Below are positions 1 through 9,890 of a DNA stretch of 64,000 nucleotides, piece by piece. A program made the translations under genes and the position numbers. The notes beneath the pieces were generated by a model. It saw only the letters and a list, made by a program, of their open reading frames with translations. It searched no databases and was not told the DNA's origin. The stretch spans positions 744,001-808,000 of the forward strand of contig JADLSH010000326.1 of NCBI GenBank assembly GCA_016169945.1, in the 5' to 3' direction. Source of the DNA: Trachythela sp. YZ-2020 (taxonomy: Eukaryota; Cnidaria; Anthozoa; Malacalcyonacea; Clavulariidae). Positions within the stretch are counted from its first letter, which is position 1; the number at the start of each line of letters is the position of its first letter.

Positions 1-113
1 AGAATTCCAAAACTGTCTAATGTTCCTCCAGTATAACCAACAACGCATCCAATTATAGCAAGGAATATCCATGATGTCCGACTGTCCTTGACACGGCCTG
101 AACCAACTTTCAT
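1..113 (-). CDS. First coding exon of an SLC16-like (monocarboxylate transporter) MFS protein, cut by the window edge
   Basis: Reading the minus strand from the ATG at 113 gives an open frame to base 1. It starts MKVGSGRVKDSRTSWIF and continues LAIIGCVVGYTGGTLDSFGI. A short basic, soluble N-terminus followed by a Trp and a Gly-rich hydrophobic segment ending near SFGI is the usual start of monocarboxylate-transporter-type MFS proteins, where the first membrane helix ends in a similar SFGV/F motif. These proteins move lactate, pyruvate or related acids across the plasma membrane. A possible splice acceptor (AATAG) lies 7 bases upstream of the ATG, so the exon could begin at about 120. Only about 37 residues are visible, so the family call is tentative; another MFS subfamily is possible. 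Confidence 0.45.
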   Translation of the reverse strand, partial: MKVGSGRVKDSRTSWIFLAIIGCVVGYTGGTLDSFGI

Positions 114-139
114 CGAGCAGCTATTAAAATATATTCAGA

Positions 140-216
140 TAGACATTTAAAGACATAGACATAGGCATGCATAGGCATAGACATAGGCATAGACGCCTAT
201 ATAGGCATCTACATCA
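140..216. repeat. Short tandem repeat of ACATAGGCAT-type units
   Basis: Imperfect copies of ACATAGGCATAG follow one another between two unique flanks. It is a simple microsatellite-like tract with no coding potential. Confidence 0.7.
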
Positions 217-389
217 ACATAGACAAAATAAACAAAAATTATAATTATGTACATACGGTGCATTGGAGATATCTCCATCAGACAAACAGTTTACTTTATC
301 AATACACTGTTTCGCGCAGTGTGATTGGACTTATTGACCGCGTTGACTGTACGTCGTCCTACTCGAAGTACAAATAACACGTAATAGAC

Positions 390-560
390 CATATAGGCGT
401 AGGAAGCAACTTAAAGTTGGAGGGGCACTTCGTGTTAAGCGCAGCTCTTGTATTAGAAAAGGACACATTTCCCCTTGTTTTTATAGTTGGAGAAAAGGGC
501 ACTTTGAAAAAACTTAGGAGGAACCCCTCCCACACCCCCACCCCGGTTCCTACGCCATTA
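390..560. mobile_element. Short hAT-like MITE, copy 1
   Basis: The ends are inverted: TAGGCGTAGGAAGC at about 394 and GGTTCCTACGCCATTA at 545-560. Flanking 8-mers TAATAGAC (382-389) and CAATAGAC (561-568) agree at 7 of 8 positions, the target duplication size of hAT elements. The interior has stretches such as GGAGGGGCACTT and AGAAAAGG that recur in the copy at 23474-23632. No transposase; it is non-autonomous. The minus-strand ORF inside it is shared with the second copy only because the DNA is shared. Confidence 0.7.
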
Positions 561-1121
561 CAATAGACAGCGATAAGTGTTCAGTTATACTGGGCGACAA
601 CTCAAGGGCAACTGCCGATTACGACAGTCACACGCCATATTTACGTTATTACATTTGTGAACAACAAATCACGACTACAAACTTATGGCGAGTACACCAT
701 TTTGAACTGCTCGCAACAACATTGTAAGTTTAATTTATACTCGTTGGGACGGAACGTCCAATTCTGCTCATATGCTAAGGCATATCTCATAATGCATATC
801 GGTATTTTAGGCTTACAAAAAAACGACTTCTGTAAATATAGGATAAAAACCAATATTGAAGAATGCAGAAAGCAAATAAATGTCCATAATAATAATAATA
901 ATAATAATAATAAAAGTCTTTATTGTAAAATATAGCATCACAACATACGTGTGGCTTTACAAGATTGTCAATAAGAAAGGCAAGAAGATTACAATTCTAT
1001 TGTACCTACAAACTAATTAGTTTCAAGATAGTAATTGACTCTAAATTATTTTATAATAAGTTAAAAATAGATAAAAATTAGAGCATTAGGTTAATCTACA
1101 TACTACATCAATACCTAGTTG

Positions 1122-3343
1122 TCAAAAATAATTGAATAAACATCTATTAAAAAAAGACCGTTTAAAACGTTCAGTTTTAACTTTAGGAAGAGTAAATGGG
1201 TGTTCTCGTTCTCTTAAAATCCTGTGTCTCTTCTTCGGGAGTAGGTCATATAAAACATGATCAGGATCATTCACAATTTTCTTAAATAATGTTTTGTCAC
1301 GCTCTTCTATCAGTTCAGGCATTTTATATTATTTTAAAACGTATCCGTATCGGTAGGCTCGTCTGAAAAATTTATCAATACGCTCTAGATATTTCTTCAA
1401 CAAGGCGGAACCCCAGACTTCAATCCCGTAATAAAATAACGATAAGATCAACGTTTCGAATAACTTATTAAGGTGATCCTTGGAATAACCATACGACTTG
1501 CATACTCGTAAAATATACATACGGCTTCCAGCTTTCGATAATAGATTATCGACATGTATATCCCAGCAATTAGGGTCGTTCTGGAATGTCATCCCGAGAA
1601 GTTTTAACCATTCTTTGCGCTCGATCTCGCCAATTCGTGGTGGTAAGGGCTTTTGTGTTTTTCCACTCATGACCATTTCCCACGTTTTAGATAAGTTTAG
1701 CGACATTCTGTTCTCCATTGCCCAGTTATCAATGTTGTTAACTTCAACTATAGCTGTGTCACCACCCATTTTGACGGGAGCACTGACAGTTATATCATCA
1801 GAGAACTTTATCAGTAAGTTATCTTTCGGTTTGAGAGGTTGGATATCATCAACCATAAGAGAAAACAAGAAGGGACCGAGGACCGTACCCTGCGGTACAC
1901 CTCTGTTGATGTCAACAAATTCTGTCACAATTCCATCCACAACCACTCTTTAATAAGGTCGAGATCAATTAAAGAGCTAATATTTTCGCTACGTGTATTC
2001 CTGCCAGTAATCTTATTTACAGTTTTCCACCATCCCTTAGTACCATACCTATGTTTGCTGTTTTCATCATAAACTGCACGAATTAGATTTTCGCGAATAA
2101 GTTTATTTATTCGTTCTTGGGATTCATCTGTTATCCCTCTCCTTATTCTTCCATTTCGTATTTTGCATAGATGTTTAACAAGTGGGGACATGTACGGGGG
2201 GTCACGTGAGGAAACTTTGACCTTGATCAAAGGGAAACACTCGTTAAACAAAGAGACGATCAGCTCATTTAACACGGTAACTTCGTGGTCAACACCACTT
2301 GTATTGTATACACTGCTCCAGTCACATGTTTTCAATTTGTTCTCCATGTCTATCTTGCGGTGTTCTCTTACGTCTCGGAAATATACGTGCTTTCTTTCTG
2401 GTTTAGCTAAGATTTTTGGGGTGATCATTACTGTTAAATGGTCAGACCTAACCAAGCCAGCGAAAACAACGGGTGGTTTCCACAAATATGGACTATTTGT
2501 CAAAAATACGACCAATATTTTTTTACCCCTGGTATGCTTTTTAACTATTTGTTCCAAATTTTGATGTTTACTCAGGTCTTTTATATTAAGTTGATTTATA
2601 TCTCCAGCAATTATTATTTTTGCAGAGGGATCTGATAACAGAATCCGTTCACAACTATCAGACAAATGATCTAATAGCTCAGATTCGGCGTAGATCGGGT
2701 CTGGTGGATGATATACCACAGCAGTGTAATATTTGTTATTTGTCATTCCCTGGATTTCGCACCATAAACATTCTAAATTATTTTGAAAATCAAGTTTCTT
2801 AAAGTTCCAATCGTTTCGACACAAAATGGCAACTCCACCACCCGGCCGTTCGTTCCAACGATCTTTTCTTAAAAGATTATATCCGATTGGGCAAATAAGA
2901 CTGGAGGGAATCTTGTCATTTAACCATGTTTCAGAAATGAAACAAATATCAATGTTGTTTGTGGACACTTCAGAGTATAATGCTGATGCAGCATCAGGTT
3001 TTGCCAACGATCTTGCGTTTATGATCAAGCATTTTGGAACAACCTTAGCAGAGGGGGGGCCAATCTTTAAAGTCTTTATTGATATTAAATTACAATCGTT
3101 TCGGTCCAAGTTACTTTGTGGTCGATAATGTATACGTCTGGTGATTCTAACGGGAATTGACATATCGATAGTGTCTATTGTGCTAGCAGTAGTTGGTTGG
3201 TCACGTGATAAGTCAGTAGTATTATGTACATTCTGGGTTATTCCCTCGTTAAGTGATGCACAGTGGGTTTCAAATGTTATTTGCTCTTGGTGGCTTGTCG
3301 AACAAAGTCGAGGTACGTTAGCCATTCCCTCATTCGTGGACAA
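1122..3343 (-). pseudogene. LINE ORF2 (endonuclease + reverse transcriptase), with internal deletion and stop
   Basis: An AP-type endonuclease domain comes first: NARSL, FISETWLND, RPGGGVAILCR, AGDINQLNI and the catalytic-type SDH near 2440. A linker follows (SSRDPPYMSPLVKHL, GWWKTVNKITGR). The frame then jumps from SSLID directly to VVDGIVTEF, followed by NRGVPQGTVLGP and the RT motif KFSDD. Compared with the sister copy at 52209-54515, about 220 codons are missing here, including the first RT catalytic Asp (FDFSKAFD in the sister). The frame changes at this joint near 1930-1946. A further in-frame TAA near 1329 separates YGYVLK from MPELIEERDK. The C-terminus (KTERFKRSF, NRCLFNYF) matches the sister. 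Dead copy. Confidence 0.88.
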
Positions 3344-4269
3344 CGAATGTGCCGATATATTGAGTGACTGGGTCGCTGACGCTTCCGAAAAGGAGATGAA
3401 TAGGGCTTGAATCCAGGTGAATTATTCTGTAACAATGGTTTTTGTGTACTGGTTGTTTGGTGCTCAAATACTTCAGGGGATTCAATCAAGGGTAAGTGAC
3501 CAAGCCATTCAGGTACTTGAGGTTTAGGACTGGTCAGAGAGGGTGAATCTGGGGTAGTTTTTATATTTCCAAATAATTCAGGGTTTTCAATCAAGAGTAA
3601 GCGAACAAGCCACTGAGGTACTTGATGTTTAGGACAGTTGAGAGAAGATGGATCGGGAATAGTTTTTCTTTTAGGTTGTGCATTCAGTAAATCAACCCCC
3701 GCATTCAATTTTGGTCCTGATTTAGTTATAATTGTTGACTTAGGTGTTTCGATAAATAAGGCTTTAGTTTCTGACGTTACACATTGAGGAGTTTTTTTCT
3801 TTGTCTTATTACTCAGTGTCCCATTAACGCAAGCTATTAATGGCAGGGAAGATACACTGCATTGATCGATTTGGTAATTAAACTTATTTTGATCGTTAAG
3901 GCGCAAGCTTTGTTGACAATGTTCGGTACTGTTCGCTGATACAATAGAAATCTGGCTTTCATACATGTCCTCACGAGAATTTTCTATCGCGAATTGAACG
4001 CAAGACTGCTTCAAACCTTGTTTACATATAGACTTCGCGGCAGCACTATCAACATTGTTTGTATTAGCAACAGGTCCGACATCTACTGTCTCCAAGTTTA
4101 CAATTGGGGCCATAGTATTGTCTGGAGTGAAATTACTTATGTTCTGTTGACGGTTAATTGAATCTAGATCATAACGAATTTGCTCGATGGCTTGTTTGTT
4201 AGAATGAACTTTGCTTAGAAGTTTAGATTCAGTGATTACGATGTTTAATTTGAGAGTTCGAATGTCCAT
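3277..4269 (-). CDS. LINE ORF1 protein (330 aa) with repeated PKxQVPxWL units
   Basis: The frame is intact at 330 codons. It lies directly upstream of the endonuclease-RT ORF and overlaps it by 67 bases, which is the usual place for ORF1 of a two-ORF LINE. The first 45 residues look helical and may form a coiled coil (around SKLLSKVHSNKQAIEQ). The middle is Ser/Thr/Asn-rich and low complexity. From about residue 205, a unit of about 35 residues is duplicated: PKHQVPQWLVRLLLIENPE and PKPQVPEWLGHLPLIESPE. A weaker third copy (PRMREWLTYLDFV) lies near the C-terminus. No RRM, PHD or CCHC knuckle is visible. ORF1 proteins of such LINEs usually bind RNA, but that role is inferred from position only. 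Confidence 0.7.
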   Translation of the reverse strand: MDIRTLKLNIVITESKLLSKVHSNKQAIEQIRYDLDSINRQQNISNFTPDNTMAPIVNLETVDVGPVANTNNVDSAAAKSICKQGLKQSCVQFAIENSREDMYESQISIVSANSTEHCQQSLRLNDQNKFNYQIDQCSVSSLPLIACVNGTLSNKTKKKTPQCVTSETKALFIETPKSTIITKSGPKLNAGVDLLNAQPKRKTIPDPSSLNCPKHQVPQWLVRLLLIENPELFGNIKTTPDSPSLTSPKPQVPEWLGHLPLIESPEVFEHQTTSTQKPLLQNNSPGFKPYSSPFRKRQRPSHSIYRHIRCPRMREWLTYLDFVRQATKSK

Positions 4270-4844
4270 ATAGTTCGAATGTCACGAACTATGATCAATT
4301 TATAGGGTGAGTAAGATATATGACATATTTCATTGCTCTGGCTTTGTATTGCTTGATCTTTAAATCGGAGATTTGAGAAAGATGTGTTGTATGACTTGTA
4401 AAAATTATCCATCACCTATATAGCTGTATAACAAGGCATCGGCAGATGTAACACAGTGTAACGACAACAAATTTAAAGTGCTATATTCAGTTTAGCTGTC
4501 GATTACTATATGGGTAAATTATACTAAAACTCCATAAAACATGTTAAAGATTTTTCATCGAAGAAAGTTTAAAGGTGATGTAAAGTCCCGATGTAAACAA
4601 ACCGGCAACGTCCGTTTGTTTACATTTTAAACACGCTATATTTAAAAAATTATGATGTGTTCTGGTTCGCTATGCTTTAAATAGATACAGATTCGAGTTT
4701 CTGATGACAATTTTATTGCTCCCTAAACAATCACACAATTACATTTTTTTGATTTACATTATTCCTTTTTTTATCTATTGATATGACTTATATTTTGAAA
4801 TAATCAAATGGCTAAACGACTAGGGGCCAAGTAGCACAATTTAT

Positions 4845-4876
4845 TAATTATTGTAAGATTGATCTTACAATAATTA
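4845..4876. repeat. 15-bp perfect inverted repeat at a LINE 3' end
   Basis: TAATTATTGTAAGAT, two spacer bases, then its exact reverse complement. It lies just past the 3' end of the minus-strand LINE fragment. It could form a small hairpin in that transcript. Confidence 0.8.
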
Positions 4877-4922
4877 CGTTGTTTTTACGAATAAAGGACA
4901 GCCACTTTCAAAGGGGGAAAAA

Positions 4923-5369
4923 TTAATACTGAACAATGAAATCAGCTTTAAGTTTTCTTTTAAGTTGTAAAAATGTCATTTGTTTATCAGCTTCATCCAG
5001 CGCATTCCATGTTTTTACTCCCTGATATCTTATATTAAATAATCCAAAATTTGTTCTGATTTTCGGTAAAGAAAAACAAAGATTTGATGAAAGTCTGGTA
5101 TTATATGTATGTATTTGATGTACAGGAGTAAAGAGATCATTTAAACTGGAAGGCAAAAGTCGTCTGTGATATTTGTGCATAAACATGGTCATGTGTAATG
5201 TAACGAGATGAGTAAACTTTAAGATTTGGAGACGCTTAAAAAGAGGACTTGAGTGTTCATCAAAGCGAGAAAGGGTTATAACACGTATAGCTTTCTTTTG
5301 AAGTATAATAAGTGGTTTAAGATTTAGAAGATGTCGAATTTTAGTCGAAACAACGCGAAATTTGGGCAT
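4923..5369 (-). pseudogene. RT C-terminal domain of the LINE fragment
   Basis: 148 open codons carry the usual LINE C-terminal signature: LQKKAIRVITLSRFDEH, then HTYNTRLSS and a WNAL near the end. No catalytic RT motif lies in this part. It belongs with the RT core piece at 5604-6228 on the same strand. The initiation codon is internal to the original ORF and not meaningful. Confidence 0.75.
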
Positions 5370-5603
5370 TGTTTACATCGCGGGACCCCCCATAGCACAT
5401 GCGCAGAATGGACTTTACATGGTCTTTAACTTAAGTAAAAAGTATTGTGAATAGGCTACCGTAAGCGTTTACTGTTGTAGAATCACCAGAATTTATAGCC
5501 ATTTTTAGACAAAATAACAACGACATTAAATACGTAACACGCCACCCTCATATTCTAATGACCACGTGCCACCCCGTGCCACCCCAAAAAAGGGGGTTGA
5601 AAA

Positions 5604-6228
5604 CTACCTACAGACTAAAGCATAGTAAATAGGTTTTCGAGTATTTAAATTTGTAAAATATCGTAGTTTGGCCATTATTCCAGCTGATTTAGCAATTTTT
5701 TTCGTTATCAAATCTACGTGGCCATTCCATGTCAAGCATTCATCAATAACAATACCAAGAAATGTGGTATTTTTGACTTGCTTAGCTTTCTCATTGTTTA
5801 TAGAAATTGTTATTTTAAAATTAAGCTTTTTGTTATATGATCTAAATATAATAAACTTTGTTTTATTGATATTTAACCAATCAGTTACTTTATTAATTTC
5901 TTCTTGCATAATGTCATTTAATGTTTTAAGACATTTGTTACTGTATGATATGGTTGTGTCATCAACAAATAATATAAACGGAACAATTTTACTACAATTT
6001 AATTTGAATATAATTTATATATATATATAAGAAATAGAAATGGTCCTATTATGGATCCCTGGGGAACTCCACTTGTGATTGACATTTCTTTAGATCTTAC
6101 CTGGTTGTATTTTACAAGTTGCTTTCTATTCATTAAATAATTCTTAAACCATTGTTGAGATAGTCCTCTTATGCCATAATATTCTAACTTTTTAATCAGA
6201 ATCCCGTGATTAATTGTGTCAAAGGCCT
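5604..6228 (-). pseudogene. RT core fragment of the same LINE
   Basis: Minus-strand frames together give AFDTINHGILIKKLEYYG, MNRKQLVKYNQ, SGVPQGSIIGPFLF and, after a frame change, VTDWLNINKTKF and TTFLGIVIDECLTW. These correspond to RT motifs A, B and D/E. The metal-binding YADD region falls in the broken stretch near 5940-6030 and is not readable. Non-functional remnant. Confidence 0.7.
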
Positions 6229-6230
6229 AT

Positions 6231-8369
6231 AATTAATTGTGTAAAATTAATTGTGTAAAAGTGTCAAAAGAGTATATAAATTCCGACGAAATCGTTCCTT
6301 AACAGCGTAACCCTAACGGGGCGGCAAGAATCGTAATTTCGCTATTCAATTTTACTGCTGTCTTAAACAAACAAGTATTTGGATTTTTAAACTATATAAA
6401 CTGACCTTGTTGCCACTCTGTGGTGAAATATTGTATATATATATTGTAAAATTTGCAAAATAGCTGATACAATTTTGACTGCTTAAATACGAGACTAACG
6501 AAAGCCTAAAGATGTGACTGACAATTTGTTTCTTCATATAGAAGAACAGCAGAACACTAGTCACTAGATTTTTCAACAGAAAATCGATTCTCACTTAAAT
6601 TAATAAAATCATAAATCGTTGAGATTATGCCGTAAGCTGCAAAATATTCCATAATTGTACCTGTTGTTTGGCGTAAAACTGGAGTGATTTTTTAATAATT
6701 ATATCTCCATTTTTGCATCAAAAAACTCCATTTTCAAACGCAAAACAAACCTTGAAATCCCTGAAGTTTTCGCTGTGTTCGCTGTTTCCATGGAGACAAG
6801 AATAATTAAAATTCAAAATGGCGTCAATAATTTACATTTAACAATTGAGAATAAAGCCTATTTACCAGTGAAATTACAACTTAAAAGAAAACTTTTTAAG
6901 AAAAATATGTCTAGATTAAGATAAACTTTCATCGGCTAAGCTAGAAATGGGTACGCTAAGCGTTCATGTATCTGCTCATGGCGATGCCACAGTTGCCATT
7001 AAAGGAGTAATATTGAATAATTCAACATAGGCAATTTCGTAATTACGGGCGCCATTTAGCAAAGTGGGCAAACATAATAAAGTAACAATAGCATGACTCT
7101 AGGGACAAGTATTCCCATTGGGACGAGGTGTACGTAGTTACTACGGCTGGAGAGCCAAGTCGTCATGGCTTGTTTGGGGTGTCACAAACTTGCACTTCCA
7201 CAGTCACCCAAGTCACCCGCACAAAACGCATGCAATTTTCTTGTGTGCATCTTAGAATAATTCTGCATTTTGAGTTACGTACTTGTGTTTTAACCAGATC
7301 AATAACGTATCAAGGAAACAACACGATAAAATGATAAATGCAAGTGCAATACGCGAACGAGAAACATACAAATCATGCTGATATTCGTCACGCACTATGT
7401 AAAATATTCGACATACTTCAGTCTATATGAGCGCATTACATTTCCAACAACAAACATTGCGTCTTCAAGACTTGAAGATCGTAAAGCGCATCGCTCTAAA
7501 ACATTTACACAAGGGGGTAACTAGTGGGGGGTTTGGGGGAGGTGGGTGAGTTTAACAATTGTAACTTCGTAGGGCAAATTTTGCCATGTTGGTCGGGCAA
7601 AAATAGACCAGTTTGGGCAATTTGAAAAATTGCTAATCTAATATACAACATTTTCTGGCCATCAGAATTCTATAAAATCTTCCCCCAAAGTGCATAAAAT
7701 GGCGTTTCAGAGACTCCACATTTCAAAATTTGCTGGGGAGCATGCCTCCATACTCCTCCATACTCCCCTAGTGGCCTAGTGCCTTCAGCACTCGATACCT
7801 GTGCATTCCCGCAAGCGGCATGAGGGCCCCCATAAACCTTTTTGGCTTTAATCGGCCCCTTTACATTATGTTTTGACCACGCCCTTTCATCGGACAAAAT
7901 GATCCACGCCCCCCAATGTTTAGACCCAAGCTATTACACTGTAAACGGGTGAAGTTTTTACAAGAAAACCGAAGAGCTTAGTTCTCCCTACGTCTTGCAA
8001 TTTTTTAAGATGTTCCTATAGCTCCTCATTATTATACTTCGATTTGACCCAAACGCTTGAACACCCTCGATATATAAAGTATTCAGCGAGACGCATTCCT
8101 CACGATAACAGTGGAATACGCAAGACATTTAATCGCGCGCACGTATTGGTCAAATGTTAGCAGACACATTCAAATGAGTAACGATAAGATTATTATGAGT
8201 GGCAAAATTTAAACGCTAGGTTTTAGGACAATTTGCTACCTGCTAGTTCTTACCAGTTACCATGCTTCCTGATTCAAATGTCATTGATATTTAGCAGGTC
8301 AAGCTAGAACATGCAACAATACATAGGCCATGTACTATTCATTATTGTCGAATGTCGATTTGCCCACTC
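6231..8369. other. Mostly unassigned non-coding DNA with one degenerate hAT-core relic
   Basis: I see no supportable gene. A segment near 6940-6990 (GGTACGCTAAGCG followed by CATGTATCTGCTCATG) recurs at 8872-8906, so part of the region is repetitive. The piece at 7660-7920 contains AAATGGCGTTTCAGAG and GGGGAGCATGCC, the same core blocks seen in the hAT-like elements at 13924 and 26023, but no intact ends were found. Confidence 0.4.
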
Positions 8370-8880
8370 CCTTAATATTCGCCATGTTTAAAATATTGCA
8401 AATAATAAAAATTATGTTCCTTTCATGTATAATTTCCTTAGTAAAAATATAGAAAATACTAATATTTACAATTCTCGCTCTTGAGTAGCCCGCCATCTTG
8501 GAATATATAATATCAATATGTTTCCATCTACTGTTTCCACAGTTCACTGGTAACTTTAAACAAATTTCTAACAAATGTCATTCCGATATAATATTAAATA
8601 TTTTATATTTATAGCAAATGTGTTGTCGAAGGCTTTCAATACATAAACTCGTTGTACCCTAAACTATAAATGCACGAAATATATTTCTACAAGTCGGAAT
8701 AAAAATAGGTATTTTATATCACACAGTTTCTTTCTTTAAATTTGGTAGCCGCCATCTTGGATTTTTCTTTTTAGCGAATATATACGTCATTTTAAGATAG
8801 CTGTCGCTGATTGGCTAAGGACACTTACACATTTTGTGGTTACACATATCTGCGCTAGCGCAGATACAAAAATAGGTACG
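8370..8880. repeat. Dispersed repeat, copy 1 (related to 9585-9890)
   Basis: Blocks in the same order and orientation as at 9585-9890: GCCATGTTTAAAATA, TTTACAATTCT, CGCCATCTTG, ATATCAATATG, CGTCATTTTAA, GCTGTCGCTGATTGGCTA and a terminal palindrome TATCTGCGCTAGCGCAGATA. The second copy has a decayed version of the palindrome (TATCTGCATTCGCAGATA). No coding content. Probably two copies of one old non-autonomous element. Confidence 0.6.
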
Positions 8881-9007
8881 CAAAGCGTACATGTATCTGC
8901 TCATGCGTGTTTGCATAATTTATAAATTAAATAGCGCAATTGAATGATGTCAATGCACAAGGTCACTGTCACTCAATGAGTGTATGAACGTTTATATTGC
9001 TTTTTGG

Positions 9008-9243
9008 GGAAGCACGGGTGGCACGACTGGCAGATGCGGTTAGCGCGCTGCCCCTTACCTCTGAGTTAAGCCGACTATACAACAGGTCGAGGGCACGGAT
9101 TTACTCAGGTTGGGTAACGTCAGTGTGCTTGATAAACTCATGTAAGTTGAGATTCTCTCCTGTGTTTCGAGGGTTTTTCTCCAGGTACTCCAGTTTTCCT
9201 CCCTCGCTAAAGCTAACTCTTTAGGCACTAACCACTAACTAAC
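9008..9243 (+). mobile_element. tRNA-derived SINE
   Basis: A pol III A box is clear (TGGCAGATGCG, 9028-9038). About 47 bases later comes a weaker B box (GGTCGAGGGC, 9085-9094, one T short of the consensus). The text between them (GGTTAGCGCGCTGCC) is tRNA-like. Downstream is a non-tRNA body with GGGTTTTTCTCCAGGTACTCC, a block typical of several SINE families. The tail is a degenerate ACTAACC repeat (9222-9243). It is not a functional tRNA: no cloverleaf closes around the boxes. Confidence 0.75.
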
Positions 9244-9584
9244 CATGGAAACCTTTGTCAATTGGATTGCAAAACCTGTTAAGGCTTTCCGTCCACCGCA
9301 GAGTGATAAATACAATAAACTAAAAACTATGCATGAAGGGGATGAGAGCCTATAGCCCATGGGAGCAATGTTTAAAACAATTGTGAAACCTTCAGATTTT
9401 AGTCTTTTATACTTCAGAATAAAGGTTGTATATAAGTATATAACAGCACTATTTACACACCACATATAAATATTACATACCACCAAATCGTTAAGTCCGA
9501 TATTTGTGTAAATTGGGGAATCATTTCCAGAGCGTAAAATGTTATCAAACCACTTCCAATACTTACGAAAATACACCCTCGACT

Positions 9585-9890
9585 CTTGTCATGTTCAAAA
9601 TAGTACAGAAAATTAAGAATATCGTTGGTTTAATGGATAATTTTCACCGTAAAATTTTACTCATGTTTACAATTCTGGCCATTCGGTTGTCCGCCATCTT
9701 GAAATAATCAATATCAATCCAGTAAAATATAGAGATCAAAGACATGTCAAAGAGTAGCATTATAATTACGTCATTTTAATCTAGGCTGTCGCTGATTGGC
9801 TACAAGCACGGCACGGCACGGTTACAGCACGGCACGGCACGGTACGGTTTACAAGGTGATAGCAATATATCTGCATTCGCAGATACAAAA
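9585..9890. repeat. Dispersed repeat, copy 2, carrying a CACGG tandem tract
   Basis: Shares ordered blocks with 8370-8880 (CGCCATCTTG, ATCAATATCAATCC, CGTCATTTTAA, CTGTCGCTGATTGGCTA). It differs by a short tandem tract of GCACGGCACGG units (9808-9845) placed just after GATTGGCTA, before the decayed TATCTGC palindrome. Confidence 0.6.

Larger units (their letters stand above)
886..4290 (-). mobile_element. Near full-length two-ORF LINE (CR1/L2-like), inactivated
   Basis: In minus-strand order it carries ORF1 (4269-3277), then ORF2 with endonuclease and reverse transcriptase (3343-1122), then a 3' untranslated region ending in a (TTA)n tail at 912-886. The same protein family and the same tail type occur in the copy at 52209-54515, which fixes the 3' boundary. 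The 5' boundary is not defined; I place it just upstream of ORF1. No target-site duplication was found. ORF2 has a large internal deletion and an in-frame stop, so the copy cannot mobilise itself. Confidence 0.85.
4850..6230 (-). mobile_element. 5'-truncated LINE fragment of a second family, interrupted
   Basis: On the minus strand, 6228-5604 encodes RT pieces: KAFDTINH at the truncated start, LEYYGIRG, SGVPQGSIIGP near 6080, then FLGIVIDECLTWNGH (5604-5909). The C-terminal part is at 5369-4923: ILQKKAIRVIT, DEHSSPLFKRL, TYNTRLSSN and RYQGVKTWN, all typical of RT C-termini. About 230 bases (5375-5603) without matching protein separate IYYALV from TKIRHLLNLK; these look like a later insertion, and no clear terminal repeats were found. 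The first part of the RT, including any endonuclease, is absent. Several frame breaks occur, so this is a relic. Confidence 0.8.

Noticed and set aside
657..935. 92-codon frame ending in an Asn run
   Set aside because: The Asn run is the LINE's AAT microsatellite tail; the rest has no protein-like features.
1498..1953. Plus-strand open frames over the minus-strand LINE (also 1839-2072, 2163-2564, 2826-3410)
   Set aside because: They lie antisense to well-supported endonuclease/RT coding sequence and have no domains of their own.
9008..9110. Possible functional tRNA gene
   Set aside because: The A box is good but the B box is incomplete, no acceptor stem or anticodon arm closes, and a SINE body and tail follow.
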